Assembly (NCBI GenBank): GCA_913060675.1
Contig: CAJXUS010000005.1
Span: forward strand, 1-64,000
Source of the DNA: an uncultured Rhodospirillales bacterium
GTDB taxonomy: Bacteria; Pseudomonadota; Alphaproteobacteria; Kiloniellales; Kiloniellaceae
Reading direction: 5' to 3'
Length of the DNA: 64,000 nt
Within the stretch, counting starts at the first letter, position 1; each line of letters starts with the position of its first letter. The notes under the pieces are model-generated. The model saw only the letters and a program-made list of their open reading frames with translations. It had not been told where the DNA came from and did no database searches. The translations under genes and the position numbers were made by a program. This document shows, piece by piece, positions 55,229 to 64,000 of the stretch.

Positions 55229-56301
55229 GCCGCCGCCTCAGAGTTGGGTTGATAGCGGTTCAAGCTTTCAACGAGATTGGCCCACTCAGGATTTTCAGGT
55301 TTCCCCATTTCACGCTCGCCACATAGGAGAGCAAAAGAGGTGTTTTCAGTATCAAACAGCTCCAGCGTTGTAATGACACCATCTTTTGTTGGCTTGCGTA
55401 CCAACCAAGCTTCGGCAATATGATCTTCTCGTAAGTGAAGGTTAAACTTAGGATCAAGGATATTAATCCAAGGCCCCATGTCTTTGATGTTTTCTATAAT
55501 CCCGGTATGAATTTGGATACAGCCCTTGTTGCCCACAAACACCATGATAGAGATTTTGTCTCGGACGGACTGTTCTAGTACTTCACGTAAAGCAAGCGGT
55601 GATAGTTTCTCCGCATAATCCGGACCTATCAAATGAAAAGCTTGATGGCGATCGCAATCATGACGTTTTAAGAGGGCGTGAAATTGATGAACATCTTTCA
55701 TTTTTTTCCAGCTATCTCGAAGCGCGTTAATATCTATTTTCTCGTCAAGTGATGTCGGAGCAGCTTCTTGCTTTGCTGAAATTATTATTTCAGGAGTGGT
55801 GTCATCAGATTTGTATTTTTTTACAAGTTCCACATAGCTTTTTTCATCCGAATTTTCGGTCAAAAATATTTTGTGAATAGCAGTGCCTTCATCATCAAAG
55901 AATTGCAGACTCTGCCTGATACCATTTGTGGTTTCAGTTTTAACGGCAAAACCATAAGACCAGCGGTTTAAGAATAGACGCAGATCGATATCCCTGTTGA
56001 GGACCAGACCCATGGGGCCTCTCACACTGATGGTTCCGAATGTACCAACTTTTTCGTGTACAACATGGTCATTGCGAGTGAGGATTTTTACTTCACCCAA
56101 TTTATCGAGTTCAGTGATTAATGCTCCCCAAGTGCTGTTGAGAGAGATCACATTGGATCCACATCCCGCCGCGACAAGTTCAGCTTCACTGTGACCAAGG
56201 CATGCTGCTAGGTCACGAGCGTATTGTCGTTCTTGTCCGGTGCTCAAGGCTTTCCAAGCGTCTTTTAGATTATCGTAGTTTACACTTTGGTGGTTCTGCA
56301 T
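55225..56301 (-). CDS. hmuS: Hemin-degrading/trafficking factor
   Basis: 358-residue cytoplasmic heme-handling protein of the HemS/ChuS/PhuS family, which accepts heme from the importer and in several bacteria releases iron. Two tandem HemS-like repeats can be seen (about 15-165 and 175-350), the second holding GNKGCIQIHTG, the first GTFGTISVRG. The ATG at 56301 was chosen because AGGAAA lies seven bases upstream; a longer frame adds 17 residues. The gene sits between tonB and exbB. Confidence 0.93.
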   Translation of the reverse strand: MQNHQSVNYDNLKDAWKALSTGQERQYARDLAACLGHSEAELVAAGCGSNVISLNSTWGALITELDKLGEVKILTRNDHVVHEKVGTFGTISVRGPMGLVLNRDIDLRLFLNRWSYGFAVKTETTNGIRQSLQFFDDEGTAIHKIFLTENSDEKSYVELVKKYKSDDTTPEIIISAKQEAAPTSLDEKIDINALRDSWKKMKDVHQFHALLKRHDCDRHQAFHLIGPDYAEKLSPLALREVLEQSVRDKISIMVFVGNKGCIQIHTGIIENIKDMGPWINILDPKFNLHLREDHIAEAWLVRKPTKDGVITTLELFDTENTSFALLCGEREMGKPENPEWANLVESLNRYQPNSEAAA

Positions 56302-56338
56302 TTGAAGTTTCCTGAAACAAAAGTCGATGGTGTAGGTG

Positions 56339-57271
56339 TTAACGGATGGCAAAATTAACGGGAAATTCTACCCAGGAGGCCGTTCTTATTCCGGCCTGTT
56401 TTGCGGGAGTGAACTGCCAATCCCACATGGCCTTTTCGGCAGCTTTGTCGAGCAACTTATGACCAGATGATTGCCAGATAACGATGTGTTCTACCAATCC
56501 CTGTTTATCCACCCGCGCCCTTAAGATAACTTGACCTTGAAGCCGTTTTCGCTTTGCCCTTTTGGGATAGTGCGGTGGTGTTGGCGGTTTGGAAAAAGCG
56601 GGCTGTGTGACTAAAGGTAAATTTTTAAAGGTCGGCGCAGCCAAAGGAGATGTACTTGCAACGATTTGTCGTTGGGGGCTGCTGGTCTTGTGGGGGGGCG
56701 TTTTTTCAGCTGTTTGAGAGGTGGCAATAGGCACCACTTCTTTGACGGTAGATCCGCGGGCTTTCACAATTGGCGACGGTATGGGCTTTGTGTGTTGGCT
56801 GGTCTGGCTTTTTTGTGCGGCTACAAAATGAGTATCTTTCTTTTGCGGCACGGCCTCGATAACTGTTTTCCGTGCAGGGGCTTCAGGCTTCCATCTAGGC
56901 CTTACACTGATAGCACTTGGGATAGCCTCTGGAGCGAGCTTCGGTTTGTTTGTAATCGTTGTTTTTTGTGGCTTTGATGGTTCATGTAAGGCAACAGATG
57001 CTGATTGTACGGTTTGTTCTTGCTTCACACTTTTGGTCGTGGCGGTAGCAGGAGCAGGAACCAAAGTGGGGTGAGGAAGAGTTTCCTGTCTAACGGGTGT
57101 CGAGATAACCGGAGTATTTTTTTTGCTAAGTGTGATGGCAAGCCGCTGAGGTGGCTGGCTTGTTGCAATGTCAGGGGGCAAAAACTGATCAACCCAAAAC
57201 CAACATACCGTATGCAATGTTATTGCTGTCAGTACGCTGCTTGACCATCTGATCGCTGTTGCCCCCTGCAT
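56339..57271 (-). CDS. tonB: TonB energy-transducing protein
   Basis: 310 residues: an N-terminal membrane anchor (about 10-30), a long Pro/Lys/Ser/Thr-rich periplasmic linker (about 45-215) and a C-terminal TonB domain (about 220-310) starting PPTPPHYPKRAKRKRLQGQV and ending WEFPVNF-like (WVEFPVNFAIR). It transmits energy from ExbBD to outer membrane receptors, most likely HmuR encoded directly upstream, 9 bases away. Confidence 0.93.
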   Translation of the reverse strand: MQGATAIRWSSSVLTAITLHTVCWFWVDQFLPPDIATSQPPQRLAITLSKKNTPVISTPVRQETLPHPTLVPAPATATTKSVKQEQTVQSASVALHEPSKPQKTTITNKPKLAPEAIPSAISVRPRWKPEAPARKTVIEAVPQKKDTHFVAAQKSQTSQHTKPIPSPIVKARGSTVKEVVPIATSQTAEKTPPHKTSSPQRQIVASTSPLAAPTFKNLPLVTQPAFSKPPTPPHYPKRAKRKRLQGQVILRARVDKQGLVEHIVIWQSSGHKLLDKAAEKAMWDWQFTPAKQAGIRTASWVEFPVNFAIR

Positions 57272-57280
57272 GTCTCCGTC

Positions 57281-59329
57281 CTAAAACCTTAAGCTAGCAG
57301 TAACTTTGAAATTTCGTCCTGGCTCATCAAGGACGGCTGCCCCGCGTCGATAATTTGTATCTAAAATATTATCGATACCCGCGTTGATCTTTAAGCCTGG
57401 CACATAGTCATCTGCATTCCAGGTACTAAAAATATCAAACGTCGCATAACCATCGATTTCGTCGTCACCATCTGGAACACGGTTTTGACCACGGACAAAG
57501 ATACTTCTGCCGCCGACATCTAAGTTGATATCATTGAAGTGGTAACCAAGCGAAAGGGAGGCTTTGTCACCTGCGATACCTGAAAGGGGCTCGTTAGTGT
57601 CGGTATTCTTACCTCGTATCCGCGCTGCAGTTACAGAGCCAAACACGGTTGGGGTATCGTAGTGTACTTCGGCCTCAAAACCTTGAATTCGGGCTTTTGT
57701 GACATTGCTGCTGGTGGTTGTTCCAGCTGTCACATCAACATCAAGAGCAATGAAGTCATCTACATTATTTCTGAAATAGGAAACCTTGGCGCGCAGGGCA
57801 TCGTCTTCTGTAAAGAGACCGTCGTGTTTAAAGTTGGTTCCGACTTCCCAAGTTTTCGCGGTTTCTGATTTGAGGTTCGGATTTGCGACGAAGAAATTGT
57901 TCGGTATTGGACCACCACCTGGGAAGTGAAGGCCAGTTGCATATGTTTCTGAAAGGGACGGTGCTCTAAAGGCTTCGGCATAGCTAACATAGGGCTGCAA
58001 AAACGGGAGAACACGGTAGCTGGCAGCAAATCGAGGAGACGTTGCGGTTTCGTCTGATCCACTTTGCCCATCCGCTTCTAAGGAATAAGAATCGTATCTA
58101 AGGCCTGCGGTTAGTTCTAAATCATCAAATAATGTCAGTGTGTTATCGAGATAAACACCGTATATGTTTCTTTCTGCTTTAGGATACGCGCCGATAGCAA
58201 CACCATCGCGTTTGCCTTCTTGGGTGTCCTGGAAAATTTCTCCCCCTAAAGTCAGGGCTAATTTTGCTTTGTCGTGAAGATCGAAACGAGAGGTGTTAAA
58301 GGCTTCCAAACCAAGTGTCTGAAGATCTCGTTCATCGTGTCGGCCATCAGAAATTCGGACTTCATCTATATCGGTGTAGTCGTAATAGGCTTTAACTGAA
58401 GAATCGAACCAAGTGTTCTCGGGATTTTCATAATCGTAATCTAGAACGAAGCTGTTCTCTTTGCTTTCTCGCTCGACAATGGAGCTTGTACTAAGTCCAT
58501 CGGGTGTGGCGGGAAGGTTATGATCATCGTTATAAACACGATAGGATAAATTTACTCTGTGAAAATCGGCGATATCGATGCCGCCTTTTAAGAGACCAGA
58601 CACGAGATCATCATCAGTGTAAGCGCGCTTCTTACCATCACCAGCATCATAATCATCTGTCTTGCGCCTGGTCACGCTGGCCATCAGGTCTACGTTTTCG
58701 AGAGGACGTGCATAGCCGGTTAGGTTTCCATGAACACCATTGTCGACAGAGCTAAATCCGGTTGTGATTTGCGCTCCGTACTTTTCATTTTTTTCAAGAA
58801 AATCGTCAGCACTTTTGGTTTCAAAGGCTACAACGCCTCCCAAAGCACCGGTTCCGTGGATGGTAGAAGAAGGCCCACGTAGAACCTCAACTTGTTTGAG
58901 AATAGCAGGGTCGATAAATAGCCCGCCCTTATGTCCAACATTAAAGTTATGGCGGGCGCCATCAATTCTGGTGACAACACGCTGCCCCCCCAATCCACGA
59001 ATAGAAGGGGTCATTACCGTATTTCTAGTACCACCATCTAACTCAACTCCGGGAAGGTCTTTGAGGAGGTCGTGTACCGTTTTTGCCTGGCGACGTTCTA
59101 TTTCTTCTTCTGTAACAATTGAGATTGAGGCTGGTGCATCAATCGCCAATTTTTCATCGTGAGAAGCCGTAACTGAAATCGTATCAAAGCGAAATACAGG
59201 CGTTTTTGTGTCTGCTGTTTCAGTTGTTGTATCGACCGGAGGAGAGACTTCCTGAGCCTGTAGAGAAGTCGTGGTTATGAAAGCTGCAACCCCAGATATG
59301 AGGAAACCTTTAAACGTATTGTATTGCAT
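57281..59329 (-). CDS. hmuR: TonB-dependent heme receptor
   Basis: 682-residue outer membrane barrel that takes up heme. A signal peptide (about 1-27), a TonB box near DTISVTA, a plug domain with the RGLGG and RVVTRIDGAR segments, then the barrel. The heme-receptor hallmarks FRAPSLSET and NPNLKSE are present with a histidine between them (ATGLHFPG), the known heme ligand in HemR-type receptors. The C-terminus ends in Phe. The ATG at 59329 was chosen for its signal peptide; a TTG at 59416 would add 29 residues encoded by the GGCT repeat tract. Confidence 0.94.
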   Translation of the reverse strand: MQYNTFKGFLISGVAAFITTTSLQAQEVSPPVDTTTETADTKTPVFRFDTISVTASHDEKLAIDAPASISIVTEEEIERRQAKTVHDLLKDLPGVELDGGTRNTVMTPSIRGLGGQRVVTRIDGARHNFNVGHKGGLFIDPAILKQVEVLRGPSSTIHGTGALGGVVAFETKSADDFLEKNEKYGAQITTGFSSVDNGVHGNLTGYARPLENVDLMASVTRRKTDDYDAGDGKKRAYTDDDLVSGLLKGGIDIADFHRVNLSYRVYNDDHNLPATPDGLSTSSIVERESKENSFVLDYDYENPENTWFDSSVKAYYDYTDIDEVRISDGRHDERDLQTLGLEAFNTSRFDLHDKAKLALTLGGEIFQDTQEGKRDGVAIGAYPKAERNIYGVYLDNTLTLFDDLELTAGLRYDSYSLEADGQSGSDETATSPRFAASYRVLPFLQPYVSYAEAFRAPSLSETYATGLHFPGGGPIPNNFFVANPNLKSETAKTWEVGTNFKHDGLFTEDDALRAKVSYFRNNVDDFIALDVDVTAGTTTSSNVTKARIQGFEAEVHYDTPTVFGSVTAARIRGKNTDTNEPLSGIAGDKASLSLGYHFNDINLDVGGRSIFVRGQNRVPDGDDEIDGYATFDIFSTWNADDYVPGLKINAGIDNILDTNYRRGAAVLDEPGRNFKVTASLRF

Positions 59330-59380
59330 TAGAAATGCACCTTGTCTTTGAACCGAACCCGAGAATGTTGAAGTAACATT

Positions 59381-59399
59381 GCTGGCTGGCTGGCTGGCT
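59381..59399. repeat. GGCT tetranucleotide repeat tract
   Basis: Nearly five copies of GGCT (GCTGGCTGGCTGGCTGGCT) lie about 52 bases upstream of the hmuR ATG. A further GCTGGCTGGCT stands at about 59424-59434. Such 4-base units change frame or spacing when they slip during replication. Confidence 0.9.
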
Positions 59400-59468
59400 A
59401 AGTGCCTCAATGGCAAGGTGGCGAGCTGGCTGGCTTCCTGCCCCCAAATAAAAAAGGGGGAAGGTGTC

Positions 59469-59639
59469 TTATTTAGTTAGAATCAGCTTTTCGTTAGATG
59501 TGATTCGTAAGCGATAGTCATTACCCTGGTATTCAATCACAATTTCCCGAGCATTCTGCATCAGCACTTTTGCAGAAATACGGGGAATCTGTGATTGAGA
59601 GTCCTGACCGTCCTGGTCTGGATATGTTTTGGAGAGCAT
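59469..59639 (-). CDS. hemP: Hemin uptake protein HemP
   Basis: A 56-residue protein, MLSKTYPDQDGQDSQSQI and onward, ending in the HemP signature YRLRITSNEKLILTK. The family is found at the head of heme uptake operons and is small and basic at the C-terminus; in Burkholderia-type systems it is reported to activate the receptor gene. It is the first gene after the Fur-controlled promoter and precedes hmuR by 139 bases. It is too short for many ORF lists, which makes it easy to miss. Confidence 0.92.
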   Translation of the reverse strand: MLSKTYPDQDGQDSQSQIPRISAKVLMQNAREIVIEYQGNDYRLRITSNEKLILTK

Positions 59640-59655
59640 AACTTTTAGCCGATAT

Positions 59656-59721
59656 TGAAAATCATTCGCAACAAATAGTTGAGCAATTGATGAAAGTCAA
59701 TAGCTATGAGAACGATTCTCA
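59656..59721 (-). promoter_or_regulatory. Heme operon promoter with two Fur-type boxes
   Basis: On the minus strand TTGACT (59700-59695) and TATTTG (59677-59672) are separated by 17 bases, a good sigma-70 pair. A perfect palindrome TGAGAA-CGA-TTCTCA (59707-59721) lies just upstream and a second box, TGAAAATCATTCGCA (59656-59670), covers the likely start site. Both match the Fur pattern TGAGAATnATTCTCA closely. Fur binding under iron plenty would block the promoter from both sides. Confidence 0.8.
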
Positions 59722-59822
59722 ATAAAAGAGGATAGTAATCAATACAAAAGGACAGAGTAATGAAAACGTGTATTGATTAAGTTGTCTTTGAAAAAACGCA
59801 ACCAATACAATCTATGCTTGCT

Positions 59823-61676
59823 TTATTTTCGCCCAAATACTTCTTTTTTCTTGTCCCCGCCTCGAGGTGTCTCTGCAAAAAGCTCAGCGAGTTTTTCCAT
59901 CATAATACCGCCGAGTTGTTCAGCGTCGCTGATTGTTACTGCGCGTTTATAATAGCGGGTAACGTCATGGCCGATACCAATAGCAAGTAACTCTATTGGG
60001 GAGCGTTTTTCTATGTGCTCAATAGCGTCACGGAGGTGATCTTCCAAATAACTCCCACTGTTTACAGAAAGAGTTGAATCATCAACAGGAGCGCCGTCTG
60101 AGATAACCATCATGATCCGACGGTGTTCGGTTCTGGCCATTAAGCGGTTGTGAGCCCACAACAAAGCTTCACCATCGATGTTCTCTTTAAGAATTCCTTC
60201 ACGGAGCATCAAGCCAAGATTTTTTCGGGACCGACGCATGGGGGCGTCAGCTTTTTTATAAATAATGTGGCGCAGATCATTCAAACGACCAGGATTTGTA
60301 GGCTTGCCTTGTTCGATCCATTTCTCGCGAGACTGTCCGCCTTTCCACATTTTCGTTGTAAAGCCGAGAATTTCAACTTTAACGCCGCAACGTTCAAGGG
60401 TTCTCGCGAGGATATCCGCGCTCATTGCCGCAATTGTAATAGGACGCCCTCTCATGGAACCCGAGTTATCAATCAGAAGAGAAACTACTGTGTCTTTAAA
60501 ATCAGTGTCGCTTTCCTGCTTGAAGCTCAAGGAATGAAGAGGATTGGTTACAACCCGGGTAAGGCGTGCAGTATCCAATAGTCCTTCTTCCAGGTTGAAC
60601 TCCCAGTTTCTGGTCTGTTGCGCCATCAGGCGGCGTTGCAGTCTGTTGGCAAGCTTGGATATTACGCCTTGAAGATGAGATAATTGTTTGTCGAGAAGCT
60701 CGCGTAGGCGCGTGAGTTCCTCATCGTCACAAAGATCTTGGGCTTCAATGGTTTCATCAAAGTGGGTTGTAAACGTTTTGTAACCATGAACAGCGTTAAA
60801 GTTATGGTTAGGGTCTAGTTCAGGTGATTGATCGGGAGAGCCCGCAGAATCTTGGCCTTGGCCATCCATCTGTTGGCCTTCACTATCTCCGCCATCATCC
60901 GGGGCGCCTTCAGCATCACCTTGATCACTACTCTCTGCTTCCATTGGAGCAGATTTTTCAGACGTTTGCTGCTGATCCTGATCATCAGAGTTTTCATCTT
61001 GCTGATCTTGGTCCTCTTGATCTTCTCTTTCAGCTTCATCATTGTCTTCAAGCTCAAAATCGAGCTGGCCGAGAAGATCTTGTAAAGTTTTAGCGAACTT
61101 GGCCTGATCTGCGATGTGATCACCGAGACTATTAAGAGTTTCGAAAATCTCAGGGCCTAGGTTTGGACGCCAAATTTGAGCAATCTTGGAGGCCGTTTTA
61201 TCGGCTGCTCTGCCTGTCAGTGCTTCTCTTGCAAGAACAGCCATGGCTTCGCTGAGAGGGACTTCATCTGAAGTTACGGCATTGTCATAGCCCAGTTGAG
61301 CCAGATTTTCTTCGTGCAGCGCTTCCAGATTTTGAGCAACACCTTCCATGCGGCGCATACCAAGTGCTTCGCAGCGGGCCTGTTCAACGGAATCAAAAAT
61401 GGCAGCTGCCTGAGCGTCGATGGGCTTCAGTTTTTGGTGAGATTTGGCATTATGATAACGAAGTCGTAAAGCTGTAGAGTCAGCACGGCCACGGATGCGT
61501 TGAACATCTTCAGCCGGAAGGTCTTTTGCTGGTATGGGCAATCTTAGCTCGTCACCGTTCAGTCCCCGACCATTGGTGGAGAAAACAACGCTAAGTTCAC
61601 TGTTTTTTGCCATAGCTCGAGCGGTTGAAGAGGTTGCTCGTTTGAACAGTTCTAGAGGTGTTTCAGCCTTACTCAT
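59823..61676 (-). CDS. cobT: Aerobic cobaltochelatase subunit CobT
   Basis: 617-residue large component of the CobNST chelatase, which inserts cobalt into hydrogenobyrinic acid diamide during aerobic B12 synthesis. The N-terminal domain is followed by a very acidic Asp/Glu/Gln/Ser stretch (about 205-290) and a C-terminal von Willebrand A domain with the MIDAS motif [11 protein letters not shown]. CobT teams with the AAA+ protein CobS encoded just upstream, 35 bases away. The catalytic subunit CobN is not in the window. Confidence 0.96.
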   Translation of the reverse strand: MSKAETPLELFKRATSSTARAMAKNSELSVVFSTNGRGLNGDELRLPIPAKDLPAEDVQRIRGRADSTALRLRYHNAKSHQKLKPIDAQAAAIFDSVEQARCEALGMRRMEGVAQNLEALHEENLAQLGYDNAVTSDEVPLSEAMAVLAREALTGRAADKTASKIAQIWRPNLGPEIFETLNSLGDHIADQAKFAKTLQDLLGQLDFELEDNDEAEREDQEDQDQQDENSDDQDQQQTSEKSAPMEAESSDQGDAEGAPDDGGDSEGQQMDGQGQDSAGSPDQSPELDPNHNFNAVHGYKTFTTHFDETIEAQDLCDDEELTRLRELLDKQLSHLQGVISKLANRLQRRLMAQQTRNWEFNLEEGLLDTARLTRVVTNPLHSLSFKQESDTDFKDTVVSLLIDNSGSMRGRPITIAAMSADILARTLERCGVKVEILGFTTKMWKGGQSREKWIEQGKPTNPGRLNDLRHIIYKKADAPMRRSRKNLGLMLREGILKENIDGEALLWAHNRLMARTEHRRIMMVISDGAPVDDSTLSVNSGSYLEDHLRDAIEHIEKRSPIELLAIGIGHDVTRYYKRAVTISDAEQLGGIMMEKLAELFAETPRGGDKKKEVFGRK

Positions 61677-61711
61677 ACTCGTTACTTACCGTCTACTTAC
61701 CTGGATTCAGC

Positions 61712-62671
61712 CTAGGCTGCAGGTTTTGTCGCACCATCAATTAATTCTCGCCCAAAACACCGCTGAAAATATTCGGCAACAAGAGGGCGTTCCATTTCAT
61801 CACATTTGTTCAGGAATGTAAGGCGGAAGGCGAAATCAATATTGTCGAAAATCTTGGCATTCTCAGCCCAGGAAAGAACCGTACGCGGGCTCATCAATGT
61901 TGAAATATCTCCATTGATAAATCCGCTACGCGTAAGATCAGCAAGGGAAACCATGTTGGCAATCAACTCGCGATCTTTATCGTTATCATATTCCGGGTGC
62001 TTTGCCAGAACGATATTCATTTCGTCCTGATGGGGGAGATAGTTCAGGGTTGCAACAATGTTCCAACGGTCCATCTGACCCTGGTTTAGTTGTTGTGTTC
62101 CGTGGTAGAGACCCGTGGTATCACCCAAGCCAACGGTATTTGCTGTCGAGAACAACCTGAAGGAAGAGTGAGGGGTAATCACTCTGTTTTGATCGAGCAA
62201 GGTGAGGCGACCTTCGAGTTCAAGGATACGCTGGATGACGAACATCACGTCAGGACGACCGGCATCGTATTCATCAAAGACGAGAGCAACGGGGCGTTGT
62301 AGTGCCCATGGCATCAGACCTTCACGAAATTCGGTAACCTGCTTGCCTTCTTTAAGAACGATGGCATCTTTACCGACAAGATCAATACGGCTGATATGAC
62401 TGTCGAGATTGACACGAATACATGCCCAGTTCAGACGCGCAGCAACTTGCTCAATATGAGTAGATTTACCAGTGCCATGATAACCTTGGATCATTACGCG
62501 TCGGTTGAAAGCAAAACCAGCAAGAAGAGCCAGTGTTGTATCGTGATCGAACTGATATGTGGGATCAATGTCGGGTACATACTCGTTTCGTGTGCTGTAT
62601 GCAGGGACCTGCATATCGCTATCGATACCAAAGACTTCTCGGGCTGAAACCGTTGTGTCAGGGCCACTCAT
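61712..62671 (-). CDS. cobS: Aerobic cobaltochelatase subunit CobS
   Basis: 319-residue AAA+ ATPase partner of CobT. Walker A is [13 protein letters not shown], Walker B is [11 protein letters not shown], and a family signature VREVFGID-type sequence ([18 protein letters not shown]) opens the protein. The ATG at 62671 has GGTGA about seven bases upstream; an ATG at 62707 is an alternative that adds 12 residues. It precedes cobT and follows the J-domain gene. Confidence 0.95.
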   Translation of the reverse strand: MSGPDTTVSAREVFGIDSDMQVPAYSTRNEYVPDIDPTYQFDHDTTLALLAGFAFNRRVMIQGYHGTGKSTHIEQVAARLNWACIRVNLDSHISRIDLVGKDAIVLKEGKQVTEFREGLMPWALQRPVALVFDEYDAGRPDVMFVIQRILELEGRLTLLDQNRVITPHSSFRLFSTANTVGLGDTTGLYHGTQQLNQGQMDRWNIVATLNYLPHQDEMNIVLAKHPEYDNDKDRELIANMVSLADLTRSGFINGDISTLMSPRTVLSWAENAKIFDNIDFAFRLTFLNKCDEMERPLVAEYFQRCFGRELIDGATKPAA

Positions 62672-62757
62672 GATCATTTCACCGTGGCTGATTACTTTAG
62701 AGGACATCGTCGTATCCGTACTGCTGTTTGGGTGTAGTTGTTTTCTTGGACGTTACA

Positions 62758-63363
62758 CTATGACGTCAGTTCCGTTTCTTGAAGTGTTTCTTTTACAAAA
62801 ATGCTTTTTTTAAGAAGGCTGTAAGCTAGGTTGACCTTTTTTAGGCGATCTTCTGCGCTTTTTTGCCCGCCGTTTGTGTCTGGATGGAGTTCTTTTACCA
62901 AATCCAAATAACGTTTTTTGATGTCCTTCCACGATTCTATAGACTGGAGTCCCAGATCGTGTATCGCCTGTCGTTCTGCTTCAGGAATGTATTTTTGTGA
63001 TTTTTTTACTTGGGCCTCATCGTTTCCGGCAAATTTTTGCCAAGCTTTGCCAAGTTCATCCATGCGGTGAGTATATATTCCCTGTTTGGCTCCACTCAAA
63101 GGCCAAGTAGGTTTTCCCCAAACGGCATCGTTTCGTCGAAGATGATCAACTTCTTCAATTCCCATGTCCTTACAGTAATTCCATTTGGCATTATAGTCGC
63201 GGACATGTTCCAGGCAGAACCAGTAGTAACTGTTTAGTTTCAGCCGAGACTTTGGTGCTCTGAATTCACCAGCTTCAGGGCAGCCTTTTACCTCGCAACA
63301 ATTTTGTTTCTCTACGCGGTCCCAAGGTGTTTCCAAATGTTGGTCATGAGGCTTTTTTTTCAT
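62758..63363 (-). CDS. J-domain protein
   Basis: 201 residues. The C-terminal 60 residues are a J domain with the HPD motif (LVKELHPDTNGG), which stimulates DnaK ATPase. The N-terminus carries Cys-rich sequence (NCCEVKGCPEAGEFRAPKSR, then WFCLEHVRDYNAKWNY), suited to a small metal site. This protein type is regularly found next to cobS and bolA in alphaproteobacteria, from memory; the client is unknown. Confidence 0.88.
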   Translation of the reverse strand: MKKKPHDQHLETPWDRVEKQNCCEVKGCPEAGEFRAPKSRLKLNSYYWFCLEHVRDYNAKWNYCKDMGIEEVDHLRRNDAVWGKPTWPLSGAKQGIYTHRMDELGKAWQKFAGNDEAQVKKSQKYIPEAERQAIHDLGLQSIESWKDIKKRYLDLVKELHPDTNGGQKSAEDRLKKVNLAYSLLKKSIFVKETLQETELTS

Positions 63364-63625
63364 TCTATAATTATGGGGGGGATCGTCTTTGGTTACAAGA
63401 GGGCTGTGCTATGTCGGACAAGGGGTTCAGGCCGTTACATAGAACATATTATTTCAAAAAGTAGCGTTCTTATTGGAAAATTTTAGAAATGAGATCGGGT
63501 GTGAATTTATCGTGAAAAAGAATGGCTGTTAGTAGTTTTTCTTAAATTACCTTGGAAATGCAGCCATTTGGCGGTTAATATGGCTTTTATCCGAGTTAAT
63601 GACTATGGAAAGTATAGGTAGTACC

Positions 63626-63904
63626 ATGGGAATGGCGGAAACGATTGACGATAAACTTCGAGCAGGTTTATCTCCGTTAAATTTAGTAGTTGTCGATGAA
63701 TCACATCATCATGTTGGTCATGCAGGCCATCGCGAGGGGGGTGAAAGTCATTTTTCTGTCGTTGTTGTTTCTGATAAATTTACAGACGTAAATCGTGTCA
63801 ATCGCCAACGAATGGTCCATGAATTACTAAAGGATGAATTGGCTTCAACTATTCACGCATTACAGATCAAAGCGAATACACCCGAAGAGGTGACCTCTGA
63901 ATGA
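63626..63904 (+). CDS. bolA: BolA-family protein
   Basis: 92-residue class II KH-like protein that usually works with monothiol glutaredoxins in Fe-S trafficking. Conserved parts are VVDESHHHVGHAG, with the metal-ligand histidines, and FTDVNRVNRQRMVHELL. The ATG at 63626 has GGTAG five bases upstream and gives the usual BolA N-terminus; ATG codons at 63599 and 63605 in frame would lengthen it. It diverges from the J-domain gene and overlaps the next gene by four bases (ATGA). Confidence 0.9.
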   Translation: MGMAETIDDKLRAGLSPLNLVVVDESHHHVGHAGHREGGESHFSVVVVSDKFTDVNRVNRQRMVHELLKDELASTIHALQIKANTPEEVTSE

Positions 63905-64000
63905 CGGAAGAAATTGGTAATGTGTCATTTCTTTCTCGAAGCCGAAAAGATCTTCATAGGGAAATGAAGGGGCTTGACGGGAAGAATGGTCTTGTCCTTA
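63901..64000 (+). CDS. Partial gene after bolA
   Basis: A frame starting with ATG overlapping the bolA stop (ATGA) runs open to the window edge for 33 codons, beginning MTEEIGNVSFLSRSRKDLH. The overlap indicates it is real and co-translated with bolA. The sequence is too short to identify. Confidence 0.6.
   Translation, partial: MTEEIGNVSFLSRSRKDLHREMKGLDGKNGLVL

Overview
The window looks like a chromosomal stretch of a free-living, aerobic alphaproteobacterium. The markers are a complete general L-amino-acid transporter (AapJQMP), an archaeal-type class I lysyl-tRNA synthetase, the aerobic cobaltochelatase pair CobS/CobT next to a J-domain protein and BolA, quinone-linked PyrD, heme A synthase and a TIGR01459-type HAD protein. 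A marine Rhodospirillales-like lineage (Kiloniella/Terasakiella type) would fit the gene set and moderate GC content, but that is inference. No prophage, insertion sequence, integrase or CRISPR array is visible. Bases 1-52 are not biological: they are an Illumina Nextera P7/i7 adapter ending in the Tn5 mosaic end, so the left edge is a contig end.

Layout. 53-9880 (minus): assimilatory nitrate/nitrite operon nrtA-nrtB-nrtCD-nirB-nirD-nasA, with nasA cut by the contig end, facing a divergent LysR regulator (10036-10941). 11.0-19.9 kb: a small membrane protein, a PAS-GGDEF-EAL protein, a heme A synthase plus COG0523 metallochaperone pair, VOC and TerB-like genes, and an ECF sigma/anti-sigma operon led by a secreted repeat protein with its own candidate ECF promoter. 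20.0-31.3 kb: tRNA-Pro(TGG), a DinG/XPD-like helicase, class I LysRS, a GIY-YIG-like small protein, an S24-like repressor without the usual catalytic serine, RluE, DUF952, PyrD, ArsC and a degenerate EAL protein. 31.5-40.9 kb: an amino-acid island with a LysR regulator, aapJQMP preceded by a tiny leader ORF, a Cys/Met-metabolism PLP enzyme, a Rhizobium-type asparaginase and a HAD protein. 40.9-49.6 kb: a YHYH protein, then methylmalonyl-CoA mutase, a membrane-anchored coiled-coil protein of unknown role, an Atm1-type ABC exporter and MeaB. 49.7-51.2 kb: rpmB and a convergent phytase-esterase-like protein. 51.4-59.7 kb (minus): a nine-gene heme uptake operon hemP-hmuR-tonB-hmuS-exbB-exbD-hmuT-hmuU-hmuV behind a promoter flanked by two Fur-type boxes. 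59.8-64.0 kb: cobT, cobS and a J-domain gene (minus), then bolA and a cut gene (plus).

How it works together. The genes describe nitrogen scavenging (nitrate, amino acids, asparagine), iron scavenging through heme, and cobalamin-dependent propionate/methylmalonate metabolism (ScpA, MeaB, with CobST for B12 synthesis). The least explained pieces are the 787-residue coiled-coil protein translationally close to the Atm1 exporter, the leader ORF before aapJ, the paired palindromes before the DUF952 gene, and the GGCT repeat tract in front of the heme receptor.
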